Shown: positions 23,338 to 37,288, counted from the stretch's first letter. The stretch: DNA of 64,000 bases from Mauremys mutica (GCF_020497125.1 NC_059082.1:65240948-65304947); one strand, 5' to 3'. Notes: generated from the letters alone by a model not told the origin. Program-made: numbers and translations.

Positions 23338-25392
23338 ACCCCCTGAACCCCATATATTAATATATCATATTTTAAAAATCTTGTGGGGTTTTTCATTAAA
23401 ATCAGTCTCATGCTGTTTGAGGGCCTGACTAATGCCTTATGAATGGGTGGGGATGGCAATACTGTGTATATGCAGTAGGACTCAGTCACATACTGAAAAG
23501 CAAAATACAGCAAATAATTCCTAGTAATGCAACTATTATGCATGAGATCCGACTCTCCCCTTTCATACAGCAGTGAGAATCTAGAGTAATTAAGTTGAAG
23601 TCAGCAGAGTTATATACTAATGTAAGTGAAAGATGAATCATGTCCAAGAAGAATGGGTTGAATTGTCCCAGTCTTTCCATGGCCTGCATACGGTATCTTG
23701 CTACTTAATCCAGTTGATGCTTATTTTTTATAAAAGCGAAGTAGATAAAATGCTTCTAACTGCATGATACCAAGAATAACATTGAGTGCCTTCCTCTTTC
23801 TCAATGAGGCAAAAACCTAAAGACAGTTCTAGTTTTAATCAACTGACTGAACAGAGGTAAGTTCTGATCGCAGTTACAGCCATGTAAATCTGGTATAACT
23901 TCATTGGCTTCTTTGTAGTTCTCCAGATTACATGAGTGTAACTGAGATCAGATTTTTGCCCATTATTTTGTGCCACCAAATATAACAATTGTAAGAACAA
24001 AGAGGAAAAAGAAGATGTAGAGTTCACGTTAAAATAGGGACAGCTCAGCCTACTGAAATAAGATAGCTCTCCAGCTCACAACTGGCACATAAGACAGTAG
24101 CATAGCCCATCACACTTGTGTGTTGAAGGTGGCAGAGTAGTGGAGAAAACTTGATATTCAATCAGTGGCTTGTTAAAGAAAGTGATGTACAAAAATTCCA
24201 CATTAATGGAATAGTAACAGTTGACTGCTTAGTTTTGAGTAATCAACTTGTGATGCACACTGAGGATTTTCTGTTGTATACAAATGCTATCCTGATTAGT
24301 CCATAGTCAGAGCTAGGTGAGTTGGACAATAAAATGATTTCCTTCTAGGAGGGTAAAAGATGGTCTGATTGGAATTCCTCCTACACATGAACAGTTATCA
24401 TTACTGAAATCTATGAGTCTGTTTTTATGGTCATTACTTTTTACTGAAATGATATATTTGTATTATAGTCTGTGAATTTGTTTATACACCACATGCAAAC
24501 TGTTAACTGAAATACAGATGGAAAGGCTGTGATTTCAAGATATTATGACTGCAATGTTCATAAATTCAGTTCATAATGCACAAGCCCAGCATGCAAGGCT
24601 TTATTAAGTTGGCTTTTCATTGCTATTATAAAGAGGTGCTTGAGGACAAGCTGTGAACTAACATTTTCCCAAACCAAGCAGAGGACTCTGAGGATCTGAG
24701 TTGTTATTTGCAGAAGACAAACGATGGGTATCCCTGGAGCAAGGCCTGAGATTGTAATGTGCAAGAAAAAATGTCTTTTCAATATAACTGTTTTCTCTTT
24801 ATTCCCAGAACAGATGACAAAGGCAGGCGCCATGTAAACAATTCACATCAGGGTTTAACCCTATAAGGAAAATACAAACAATTCCTGTGATTCCACATAC
24901 CAATATGTGCTGGTGTTAAATACAAATTATAATTTTAGAGAAAATGTGCACTGGCTAATAATGTGGTTCAACAAAATGACATATTGGCTTATTATGGTAT
25001 AAAGAAATAATCCTTAAAGGGGTATGCCAGATTCCATACATTATTAAAACATATTAAAACATATCCACCTGCTGACCCAAACACTTTTGGGTGTAGGCAG
25101 CAGTTTATAGAAGACTTTACTCAGGATTAGAGAATATTTTTCATCATTTAATTGAATTTGCTTCATTGTCTGCTCACCTTGTGTGTTTGCTTTCCTTGAA
25201 TATTCTAACAGCTTATTGGCAGGAATATTTGTGGAAACGGTCTTTAAGTAGAATATTCAAGCTAATTAATGAAAAATGAATTTTGAAGTAATAAATTTGA
25301 ATATTTATACTGAAAAACACATTCTTAGAATCAGTCATAGCCAAGGAGCAGAAACAAACCATGTGATCTGACCCCCCCGCACACACACAATA
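23338..25392. other. No recognisable gene
   Basis: AT-rich non-coding DNA; short frames only. Confidence 0.5.
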
Positions 25393-25505
25393 GTGTATTG
25401 CAGCATTTCTCAAACTAAAGGTCCTAATCCAAAAGGGGGTCGTAAGGATATTGGGGGGGGGGAGGGTGTCGTGACATCACAAAAATATTGCAATAACGTT
25501 TGGAT

Positions 25506-25847
25506 TAGGAGTTCTCAAACTTCATTGCACCGCGACCCTCTTCTGACAATGAAAATTACTACACGACCCCAGGAGAGGGAGCGAAGCCTGAGCCTGCCCC
25601 AGACCCACCACCCCAGGTGTGGGGGCCAAAGCCCCAGCCTCGCCACTCTGGGCAGGGGCCTGTACCTGAACCTCGCCACCCATGGCTGAAGCTGTAGCCC
25701 TCGGGCTTTGGCTTCAGCCTTGGGCGGTGGGGCTCAGGCTTCGGCTTCAGCCCCGGGGCCCAGCAAGTCTAAACCAGCCCTGGTGACCCCATTAAAACAG
25801 GGTCATGACCCACTTTGGTGTCCCGACTCACAGTCTGAGAACGGCTG
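25506..25847. mobile_element. hAT MITE nested in the 3.2-kb hAT
   Basis: Ends TAGGAGTTCTCAAACTT and GTCTGAGAACGGCTG. Flanks GTTTGGAT (25498-25505) and CTTTAGAT (25848-25855) match at 6 of 8. The interior has repeated ctcaggcttcggcttcagcc-type words. Confidence 0.75.
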
Positions 25848-26283
25848 CTTTAGATCCTTTGTATTACATTACAGCATTTAAACAGTTAACCCTTAACAGC
25901 AACTGATGAAATCTGAAGCCAGACCTCCTGCTGTGTTTTACTGTATAGCTACTTAACTCTCATAAAGACCCACCCTTCTGCTGTGTTTTACTGGTCTGCT
26001 AAAAGTGATTGTGTCACTTCCCTAAGCATGGACCTTGTTGTCATGGAACCTGAAGTACTACTTTTGTAGAATATTGTTGAAGATGGTCCACCCCTACTCT
26101 AACAGTGGGAAAAAAATAGGTAGCCAAAATAAAAATATACAGTACTGTAATTTCTGAAATAAATTAATTCTGTAAAATCAGTGGGTCATTTTGTTATATG
26201 TGGCACCAGGAGAGGAGCTGAAGCCGACATAGATGGTAGAATCAGGAGTCATAAGTGCGGTAATAAAAACGGAAAGACCAGAA

Positions 26284-27975
<1,692 letters not shown>

Positions 27976-27994
27976 TGATTACTCTCGTTATAGT

Positions 27995-28195
27995 TGGTAT
28001 GGCAACACCAATTTTTTCATGTTCTCTGTGTATATATATCTTCCTACTGTATTTTCCACTGCATGCATCCGATGAAGTGGGTTTTAGCCCATGAAAGCTT
28101 ATGCTCAAATAAATTTGTTAGTCTTTAAGGTGCCACAAGTACTCCTTGTTCTTTTTGCTGATACAGACTAACACGGCTACCACTCTGAAACCTGA
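27995..28195 (+). repeat. Penelope-like tail repeat with hammerhead-like motif
   Basis: This abundant amniote repeat has the words catccgatgaagtgggtttt, gcccatgaaagcttatgctc, then aaataaatttgttagtcttt and acagactaacacggctacca. Bases 28069-28106 fit a small hammerhead ribozyme: C-C-G-A-T-G-A (28069-28075), stem II GTGGG/CCCAT (28077-28081, 28088-28092), GAAA (28093-28096), a short stem III GC-TTAT-GC (28097-28104), then T-C. Differences from the active consensus are C for U at the fourth core base and an extra A before stem II. The link to Penelope-like elements is from recall of the family, not a search. Confidence 0.55.
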
Positions 28196-28609
28196 AAAAA
28201 TCATGTGCTTCAAAACAGCAGCACCCCTTGAATTAAGTGTTCAGATACTTGTTTGTATATAGTTGTATATAAATCCACAATCCTTGGTAATGTTATGATT
28301 ATTGCCATAATCACTGGAAAAGGCTTCCAGCTCCCCAAACTGTATACGTTTATTTTTTGTCAGAAAGTATGTTTCTTAAATATCCACCTATTTATTCATG
28401 AAAACTGTTGCTTTACACTTTTTGAAAGGCTTCAGCATCTTTGACTGCAGGAATAGTTATTATATACTTCATTTAGTGCTCCGATGAGTATGTACTGTGA
28501 TTTGCTATAATTTGTGTGTGTGTGTGTGTGTGTGTGTGGGTCATCAGAGCCTGAAATATTTTCAAAGTGGGGGGGCATCAAATAAAGTTTGAGATGCCCT
28601 GATCTATTG

Positions 28610-29487
28610 AATAAGCCATTGCCAAACACAGGCTTCTTTCAGAATACCATGTTTGCAGTGATGGATCTTTATTTCTTCTTCTGTGTTTACTTGACCCTTC
28701 TAACTGGGTATTGTATTTATTATATGTACCTTGATATATTATTTTATTATTGAAAATGAACTAAAAAAATTAACTGAAAACATTTCACTGATTTCTTATT
28801 GAAGTAGTCTCCCAATTACCTGCAAAACTTTTGCTAGAAAAACAAACCACAAAGGAATCCTATGTTACAATAGTCTTTTAAAAGCCCTTATCCTTAAAAC
28901 TCTATAAATAGAAGGTGAAGAAATCTAGTCAGAGAAGGTTCCCCCTCTTTAGCAATATCCATGGACCCTTATAGCTGTTGCTTTGTTCATAGGTAATTAT
29001 AGTGACATTTGTGTAGTTTATGCTGGTTTAACTTTAGTATCATTGGTCTGCCACGGTTTTGTGTCTTTTTCCATTGTTTTAATCTGTAGACGCTCGAATT
29101 CTCTCTTTGTTGCACTCCAGAGATGGGGCTCCATCTTTTACACTGGGCACATGACGTAGCAGGCAGTCTTTCTCTTTCCTCTTTATTGTATGGGTGAGGA
29201 TCATGGCTCCTGGACTCTTCATGATGATGTGGGCAATGGACAGTCCTGCATATTGGGAGTAACTGTAGTATAAGAAGTGAGCCACTCCATTGCATAAACT
29301 TGCTTCCACTGAGGGGAGCATCTGTTTTGGCTTTTGAGATAAGCCATATTTCCATCTAGGTCAGTGTCTGGGTCTGTCCCATACTTGTAAGGGTCAGAAG
29401 GCCATGTTCTGGATTGAGACCATAATGCTTATAACATAAATTTAGTAATTTTAATTGCTACATTATTTTCTAATTGTATTACATGTT
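28610..29487. other. Unassigned; one unrecognised minus-strand frame
   Basis: Contains overlapping minus-strand frames of 122 codons (28987-29355) and 80 codons (29079-29321). The 80-codon frame has an H-F-L-Y-Y-S-Y-S-Q-Y-A-G-L-S-I-A-H-I-I hydrophobic stretch and a lysine-rich part. It could be a degraded retrocopy, but I do not recognise it. Confidence 0.35.
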
Positions 29488-30418
29488 CAGAGGCGGCCTG
29501 TCCATATAGGCAAACTAGGCGGTCGCTTAGGGTGCCAAGTTAAATGGGGTGCCAAATTTGAAGAGAGGAATGTCATTATTTCAATTCCTGTGCATGTATG
29601 GAGGGAATATGAATTATAATTCATTTCTCTGCATTTCTGAGAATTTATTAATATGTCAAATCTTTTATTTACTGGAAAAATAAATAATACTTTAGCAATT
29701 TTTTTTTTCAATTTGCGACATAGGGTCAAGATGACCCACTCCTCAATTTTGATAAGCAATAACTCAGCCACAACGAAACATATCCACCAGTGGCAAGAGC
29801 TGCAATGCTAGTGACACCTAACTCGAATATACATCAAGGTTGCATAGCTGGAAATTCACGTAGAGTGGAAATATCGCGAATTGATACAAGTCAAACGGTC
29901 ATTTTAACACGTCACAGGTAGATGGTTAAGAATCGAGTGAATACTGTGGACAATTGTGTTTCTTGGTGCCAAAGAATAAAGAATAACATCTTTCAGCATT
30001 ATAAATCCAAAATGTGAGTATCTTTAAACATTATTAAACCTTAGCGTTATTATTGGGCTGTGCTTCACATGTAATAAATAAGGTCCAAAAAAGAAAAGTA
30101 ACAGCATTAATGCTTAATAGACTATGAAAGTGATGATGTCACACTCCAAGCGGGTAACCATGAGGAAGGGGATTACTTTCCAAACAACCGGTTTCGGGTT
30201 ATAACATCGAAAAAGGTCATTTTGTTTCCGTGTAAACGCTGTAACTAACTGTTTTAATAGGTAAATGAGTGTATGTTACTAATCATTGAACCTTTAAGCA
30301 GTGAAAAGACATGTTGGGATGGCTGCAATGTGGTTTAAATTGCCAACCACGTGGTGTGTCAGCCATCCTTAATGTTATAATGCTTGCAGCCAGGAGCACA
30401 GTATATAACAATATTCAA

Positions 30419-33402
30419 ATGCCCCCTGGCAGAAAGAGGAAAAAGAAAACCCTCAGGAGCTAAATATCGTAAACAAAAGTCTGAGAAGGAAAAGGGCCAA
30501 GCAAAACAGCAGGGATTATTTCTGAAATATTTTCTCTTTAATTCAAATAAAGATGGAAGCAGTTCACAGCATTCAGATGAAGGAATTTTACTTGGAGAGG
30601 AGGTTAGCTCACATCCGCATTGAAGAAGTTTGGAACATCAAGTTGAAGATATATTATTTCGAGATGAAGGTAGCTCACATTCACAAAAAGCAGTTTGGAA
30701 ACTCAAGAGGATGGAAACTTACCTCTAGATGAAGGCAGCTCACAGCATCAGACTGATATGGAAGTGGAGAAAATTTATTCACCTTCAGAGACACATACAG
30801 AAATTGAAGTAAATGAAGTAAAAGGAAGAAAGGATGAGGAAGTTACAAACAAGTTACAGTATGGGGACCCAGCTTCATGGCCCAAATGTGATGATAGTGT
30901 GCGGCAAATTCTCGTGGAACATGGACCCGAACAAGTTCATGAATTTCCCTTCCCTAAGGATGGAAATAAAATAAAATTCTCTGCTCAGCATTACAAGAGG
31001 AAACTCATTAATGGGGAATAAATTCATCGAAACTGGTTACAATATCCAGTGTCGAAGGACTCTGTGTTTTGCTTTTGCTGCAAGTTGTTTAGAAATCAAG
31101 CAACTGGTACATCACTTACTGAAAATGGTTCGAAGGACTGGAAAAACATATTTTCAATTCTCTCTTCACATGAAAGAAATACAGATCATTTGGAATGTTT
31201 TCAAAATTGGAAAGAACTTGAATTACGATTGAAAAAAGGAAAAACTATCGATGAAGGAAATTTATGTGATCAAGAAAAAAGAAGACTATTGGCAACAAAT
31301 ATTAGAGCATCTGATTGCTTTAGTGCGAGTTCTCAGTGGGCAAAATTTAGCATTCCGCAGCCATTGTAGAAATGAAAAATTATACACTCCAGGTAATGTA
31401 AACTTTTTAAAATTTGTTGAATACTTAGCTTTGTTTGATCCAGTCATGAAGGAGCATCTACGTAAAATAACTGATCATGAAACACAGGTTCATTACTTAG
31501 GAAAAAATATGCAGAATGAACTGATTCAAATCCTAGCAAATGCCATTAAAAAGAAAGTTGTAGAAGCTGCCCGTTCTGCAAAATACTTTTCAATAATACT
31601 GGACTGTACACCAGATGTGAGTCATGTTGAACAAATGATGGTGATCATTCATTTTGTGGATATGGAAAAGTCTGCAGATGAAGATAATGTTGAAGTGCTT
31701 ATAAAGGAACATTTTTTTGGGTTTCATACCACTGAAGGAGATGACTGGAGCACTTATGACAAACTATTCTACAAGAGCTTGAAACAATGTCATTATCTGT
31801 TGAAAACTTATGTGGCCAAGGCTATGATAATGGGAGTAATATGAAGGGTAAAGACAATAGTGTGCAAAGGAGAATGATGGAAATCAACCCTAGGGCCTTT
31901 TTTGTTCCTTGCAGTCAGGGGCGGCTCTAGCAATTTCGCCGCCCCAAGCATGGCGGCACTCTGCGGGGGGTGCTCTGGCGGTTGCCGGTCCCGCGGCTCC
32001 GGTGGACCTCCCGCAGACATGCCTGCGGAGGGTCCGCTGGTCCCGTGGCTCCGGTGGAGCATCCGCAGGCACGCCTGCGGGAGGTCCACCAGAGCCGCGG
32101 GACCAGTGGACCCTCCGCAGGCACGCCTGCGGGAGGTCCACCGGAGCCGCCTGCCGCCCTCCCGCCGACCGGCAGAGCGCCCCCCGCGGCATGCCGCCCC
32201 GAGCACACGCTTGACGTGCTGGGGCCTGGAGCCGGCCCTGCTTGCAGTGCGCATTCTCTGAATTTGGTTGTCAATGATGCTGCTAGATGCTGTTTGGAGG
32301 AAGGCAGTTTCTTTGACCTGGTGCAATGTGTTTATGTGTTTTTCTCAGGTTCAACACGCCGTTGAGAGATTCTGACTAGTTATGTAAATTCTCTAACTCT
32401 GAAACCACTTAGATGTGATGCTTTGAAGCCTCTTTGCTATGAACTTGGAAACATTTATGATGCCTAATTGAAATTTCTGATGATTCTACCTTTACTGGAT
32501 CATCTGGCAATATGGCATGTTCAGATGCAGAAGCTCTTGTAAATGGCCTTTCCAAGTTCAAATTTGTGACTTCACTCAATTTATGGTATGATATCCTTTT
32601 CGAGATTAACCTCACTAGTAAACAGCTTCAGGAAAAGAACTTGAACATACATTCTGCTATTCAAAACCTGCAGCAAACTAAAAATATTCTGGAGGAATTC
32701 AGAAGTGATGAACGGTTCGAAAGAATACTGGTAGATTCTCTTGAGCTTGCTGAAGAAATAAACTTTCTGACAGAATTTGAACCAGAGCCAGAAAGAAAAC
32801 AGCAGTTTTCATATGAAGGATGAGACACACCCATTCAGAATCTAAAACAGAGGTTCAAAGTGAATTTCTACTTCACAGTCCTTAATACTGCTATTCACTC
32901 GGTTGACGAAAGATTTCAACAGATGCAGCAGCTAGAGTCAGTATTTGGCTTTCTATATGATAGCCACAGATTGCAAAAGAAAATAGCAAAATGGATAAGA
33001 GAATTTTGTATAAAACTGGAGTCGGCATTGACTCATGAAAATTCAAAAGACATTGATGCTACAGATTTGTGTAGTGAGCTTCAGGCTTTTTCAAGACGAC
33101 TTAAGAAACATTCCACTCCTGAAGAAGAACTGAAGTTTGTTTGTGAAAATAAACTCACAGACAGTTTTCCAAACATTTGTATAGCTCTACACATTTTTTT
33201 AACTTTGCTACTTTCCATAGCTAGTGGGGAACATAGCTTCTCAACATTAAAATTGATAAAAACATATCTGCGTTCAACAATGGTGCAAGAGAAACTTGGA
33301 CTTGCCACAATGTCAATAGAGTATGAAATAGCTGGAAAACTGGATCTAAAAGAACTAGTGACTGAATTTTCAAAACTTAAAGCAAGACAAGTCATGTTTT
33401 AA
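30419..33402 (+). pseudogene. hAT transposase, TTF-finger/DUF4371 type (ZMYM1-like)
   Basis: Transposase of the hAT group often annotated as zinc finger MYM-type 1-like. ATG at 30419 gives M-P-P-G-R-K-R, then a one-base shift gives P-S-G-A-K-Y-R-K-Q-K, a basic N-terminus. An acidic serine-rich linker (30540-30860) precedes the TTF finger (W-P-K-C at about 30880; V-F-C-F-C-C-K-L-F at 31062-31090). Next is the DUF4371 part (31380-31845) with the catalytic-region I-I-L-D-C-T-P-D-V-S-H (31593-31625). After the nested MITE come the H-S-L-N-L-V motif (32255-32275) and, at 32515-33402, the all-alpha segment and the hAT dimerisation domain with S-G-E-H-S-F-S-T-L-K-L-I-K (33220-33260). Defects: stop at 31019, frameshift near 31280, frameshift near 31825, the MITE at 31916, a shift near 32365-32510 and a stop at 32821. 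Few lesions for about 890 codons, so relatively young. Confidence 0.9.
31916..32240. mobile_element. GC-rich hAT MITE, 325 bp, perfect TSD
   Basis: TIRs CAGGGGCGGCTCTA and TGGAGCCGGCCCTG. The TSD CTTGCAGT is perfect (31908-31915, 32241-32248). The interior alternates inverted and direct copies of cctgcgggaggtccac and ccgcaggcacgcctgcggg, so it folds extensively and gives several GC-rich false frames. It sits in the transposase motif V-P-C...H-S-L-N-L-V. Confidence 0.95.
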
Positions 33403-33892
33403 GAGCACAGAGTGTTTTTTATTTGGAGTGTTTTGTAAATACAGGTTAAAGTTCATTGAAGAGTTTTTTTATTTCTTTCTATATGGATGTGGTGGTAATG
33501 GCAGTTAAAGCAGGATAGCATAATGGATGATTTTGGATTTGTAATAATAAAAATTATAATTAACATTTTAATGCATTTTTATTTGAAATTTTACTGAAAT
33601 ATCATTTAGCTGTCATGTACAAATCTACCCTGAAAATTTCATGTCTCTATTTTATCTGATCTCAGAAACATTGCTTGGACAGGTGGATGGATGGATGGAC
33701 AAACTGAATAATTAAGCCTCTGTTTTAAAAAAAAACTCTTAAAAACATTAAAAGGTAAAAAGGGGCAATATGTTTCCCAGTTTACCAAAAACCTCAGCCT
33801 AGATCTGCCCTTGGGGTTTGGGGGTGGGGGATGCTGATTGCATGGTTTGCCTAGGGTGCCAGTTGCTGGCAGCTAGTCTAGGGCCGTCCCTG

Positions 33893-34320
33893 TACATGTT
33901 CTAATATTAACAGTATCCTTTTTGCAGGCTCTGCCATATGCTGCTTGCCCTTGATGCCATTATGGGACCTTTTTGTACGATCTTGCTATAGGTTGTACTG
34001 TCTTGGGCCATCCCAATGGAAAGTGATTCTCAGATTGTTCAAAGAAGTTTGTGTGTTGAGTCTGCCCCTCTGAAAATGCCTGTAATCTTGTGAAAAATTG
34101 TTCAAAAGCACCTGCAATTCTGGGATGATTGGAGAAGATATTGCCTTGATTGGGTGAGTAACTGAGTTTTTCCTAAGAGAATTAAACCAAGTAGATAGGA
34201 ATACTTTCCTAGTGTTATTTTAAGTATATAAAACTTTTTTAGCATTTGGAACTTCTGTTACGTTGTTCTTTGATTGACATTTATCATTTGGAGAATCTCT
34301 CTGGGTCCTTTGTGTTTCCT
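33893..34320. other. No recognisable feature
   Basis: Unassigned DNA after the TSD. Confidence 0.5.
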
Positions 34321-34337
34321 ATTAGAGAAATTTCATG

Positions 34338-34380
<43 letters not shown>

Positions 34381-34400
34381 ATTCATGAAATTTCTCTAAT
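34321..34400. repeat. Perfect 19-bp inverted repeat around (AT)n
   Basis: Arm attagagaaatttcatgaa (34321-34339) and its exact reverse complement (34382-34400) flank a 42-bp AT-dinucleotide tract. Confidence 0.85.
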
Positions 34401-35315
34401 ATGTATATATATGCTTTGAGTAGAATGTATACTGTACATCAGTGGCTCTGCTTTCCACCTGGGTAATCTCTCTCTGTGAGTTAGCAAATCCTAAAGTATA
34501 GTTTTGAGAAAACTAAGAACATTTTCATAGAGAAGAAATCCCCATTTGTGGTTAAATTTTTGCTTTTCAAGCCACTCCATACTAATACTTATGAGAATTC
34601 TGGTTGTAGTCTGATATATCAATTGCTTTCTTTGCTCACACTGTAATTTAATGACTGTACTGAAGTAAATCTCAGTTACCTTCTTGGGATTAGACAAAAC
34701 ACTGCCAATCTCTCAATGCCCTGCTATATACTCATCATAAGTCTGCAAACAGCAACCCCCCCCCCCCCCCGGCTCCCGGGTTTCATGTGCTCATAGTATC
34801 CAAAACATTTACCTTTGGGGCTGAAATTTTCTAAGATGCACCTCTGATCAAAAGTGAAAATTTGAGAAGATTCTTTGAACTCCTTTTGAGTCTGGGAATG
34901 AAAAAACACTTATTTAATTTATTTAAAAAATAGCCTTACATCATTTGGAGACTGCCTGGTTTTCTTCAAGGAGGTGAACTTCCAGGATTATCTACTTCCT
35001 TTGTAAAGGGCTACAGTAAATTGGCTGAAGTAGACGGTTATAGCAGTTTTTAAGTATGAACTTTGGCTCTTTTAGAAAGAATGTGGGAATAAATTTTACA
35101 CTTATTGGGCCAGATTCTCAGCTGGTATAGACCGGTGTAGCTCCATTGACTTATACCAGCTGAAGATTTGGTTCACTCTAAAGATATGGTCCCCTTTGGC
35201 TGCTGCTTGTCTTCTGCTTTTGACTTAATGGTGCTATTGATGAAAAACAAACACACAAAAACAAAAAAAAACAGCTGACTCCATATGAGTATGTAACAAA
35301 TCTCTACTGTTTCTC
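34401..35315. other. Mostly unassigned
   Basis: Holds a C run at 34758-34772 and, at 35106-35172, an inverted-repeat reptile motif (gggccagattctcagctggt ... ttataccagctgaagatt). No gene. Confidence 0.45.
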
Positions 35316-35316
35316 T

Positions 35317-35612
35317 GTGGGCATGTCTACATGAGCACTTACGATGTGAGAAGTTGGGGCATAAATCTACAGCGCTCCAGCGTTCTACGCTTTTACTATC
35401 CCTGTGAAACCTGCTGCTGCATACAAAAAGTTCCCTAGTGTGTGCATTGACATACTGTTGTTTGAAACCACAGCATGTCAGTGGGCACTAGGGAACTTTT
35501 CATGTGCAGCAGCAGGGTCCTCGCAGACAGTGAGTGCGTAGCACACTGGAATGCTGTAGATTTACTCCGCAGCTTGCCACTCAGTAAGTGCCCTGTTGTC
35601 TGTAGAGCTATG
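35317..35612. mobile_element. Foldback element, arms about 120 bp
   Basis: The left arm (35332-35455) and right arm (35468-35592) are imperfect inverse complements: tgctgctgcatacaaaaagt with ttccctagtg pairs with cactagggaa and cttttcatgtgcagcagca; the loop is about 12 bp around ttgtttgaaacc. Outer GGGCATGTCTACATGAGCAC resembles the CTACA-containing MITE ends. No TSD settled. Confidence 0.7.
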
Positions 35613-36365
35613 CAAATCTCTGTGGTTATGGTTTGCAAAACTGAGCTTCAGTTGGCTTCATTTCACATGGGTTTGCACTCCTACATCTTGCTTTGAGTAA
35701 AGAGTTCTGATACTTTAAGCAAAATCCATCTGAACCCCCAAAATGTTGCTTATTTTAGAACAGAGATCATAAATCCCCTCTCCAGGTACCGGTAGGTTCC
35801 AGCAGGAAGGTCTCTTGAAACTCCACAGTGAGGAATATGGAGATAGAACCCATGGAGAGAATGGGCTCTCTTGAAATGCCACAGGTTTGTCCCAAACTTG
35901 ATTCAGGTTCTTTTGAAAAGTTGTGAAACTGAACTTTTCAGAAACTTAAAGTAAGTATCATGTTTGTAATTCACTTGGTTTGGGAGTTTTATCACAAAGT
36001 TTTTGTATAGGTCTGTCTAAAATCCATTGGAAATTTCTCATTTTCCCACTGAAGTAAAATTTTCCAAGTGGACTGACCCTTTGCAGATGGGATGGAAAAG
36101 AGTGAGAGCATATATCCCCAGATAATCTTTTTCAGTTAACGATAATTGCAATGGTGATTTCATTTGCATTTTCTCTGTTAAGCTGATGATGTCCCATTAC
36201 TTAGGCTTTAAGACCACAGCCATTCTGGCTGTTGAGTGCATGATGTAGTTCTGTATGTGGATGTCAAATGTCCCAAATAGGAATATGTCTTTGGATGGTG
36301 GATATGTTCCTTTTTTTCCTGAAACTGTCTCCATCTCATCTACATGCAGGCAATAGCAACTCAAC
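35613..36365. other. No recognisable feature
   Basis: Unassigned non-coding DNA. Confidence 0.5.
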
Positions 36366-36510
36366 TTCATAGACTCATAGACTTTAAGGTCAAAAGGGAC
36401 CATTATGATCTTCTAGTCTGACCTCCTGCACAACACAGGCCATAGAATCTCACCCACTCACTCCTGTAACAAACCCCTGACCTATGTTTGAGCTATTGAA
36501 ATCCTCAACT
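36366..36510 (-). repeat. CR1 LINE 3' end fragment
   Basis: catagactcatagactttaa, aggtcaaaagggaccattat and tagtctgacctcctgcacaa are the reverse complement of the CR1 3' end, as at 42226-42300. Confidence 0.85.
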
Positions 36511-37288
36511 TCAGAATGATCTTTTACCGTTAATGACAATTCCAGCTTAGATTTCATGCAGGATCTCTAACCAGCAACTGAACATGCAGCTCTTGTTAGG
36601 TAATGCACATCAGTTGATGTCATGGGCAATGAACTTTGTTGGAAGTTCTGTGTACTTAAATAGAGACTTACCCCTGGTTAGATTATTACTGACCCACATT
36701 GGTAGGTGTTTAAGCCAGAGGTCTTATTTTGTTAATACTCTTGCTGTAATTGCAATGAATTGTTCCCAGAGCATCCATTCTGGACACTCATTTATAACTT
36801 TTGTAGGCTACTTCTTGGAGCCACGATGAAGTGGTGTAATTTGGGTTCCCACTGTGACACAAATTATACACCCATATTTATTTGAAATTTACACCAAATT
36901 CTGATTATTACAGCTTATTTGCTTTCTAGTTTAATTGCTGTTGGTTATTACAAGTAAATGATCTGCAAAGGGGAATATGGGGGGATAAGCTGGATGCTTG
37001 CTTGAGAGAAAATCCAATATCAAGCTGAGGGAAGGCAAGAAAATCATGTATACAGAAAATAAATTAAAAGAAAAAAAATGGAAGAGAATAATAATTGAGG
37101 CTACCATCAACAAAAAGTCAGCCTAAAAGTAGCTTGAATGGAGTTTGTGAAGAAGAGCCCCTTGAATATCCAACTGTCAGAAAACGCTGTCAGTTCTCTG
37201 AAATAAGAAGACAGTCCTAACTTTGTAGGTAAGGAGCAAGGACAGAGTAAGCATATCCTCTCCCTCTTCCACTCATCTTTCCCCATTC
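36511..37288. other. No recognisable feature
   Basis: Unassigned non-coding DNA. Confidence 0.5.

Larger units (their letters stand above)
29488..33892 (+). mobile_element. TTF-finger hAT transposon, 4.4 kb, perfect TSD
   Basis: Ends CAGAGGCGGCCTGTCC and CTAGGGCCGTCCCTG. The 8-bp TSD TACATGTT is perfect (29480-29487, 33893-33900). The element has a 930-bp leader, a transposase remnant at 30419-33402 and a 490-bp trailer with AATAAA-like sites. Removing the nested 325-bp MITE and its TSD leaves about 4.07 kb, a normal length for an autonomous copy. Confidence 0.93.

Noticed and set aside
28513..28538. (TG)n and other short tandem tracts as a CRISPR-like array
   Set aside because: Plain microsatellites without spacers; eukaryotic context.
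31808..32326. 172-codon Arg/Gly-rich minus-strand frame and GC-rich neighbours, CpG-island look
   Set aside because: Entirely caused by the GC-rich 325-bp MITE; frames are open in several phases.
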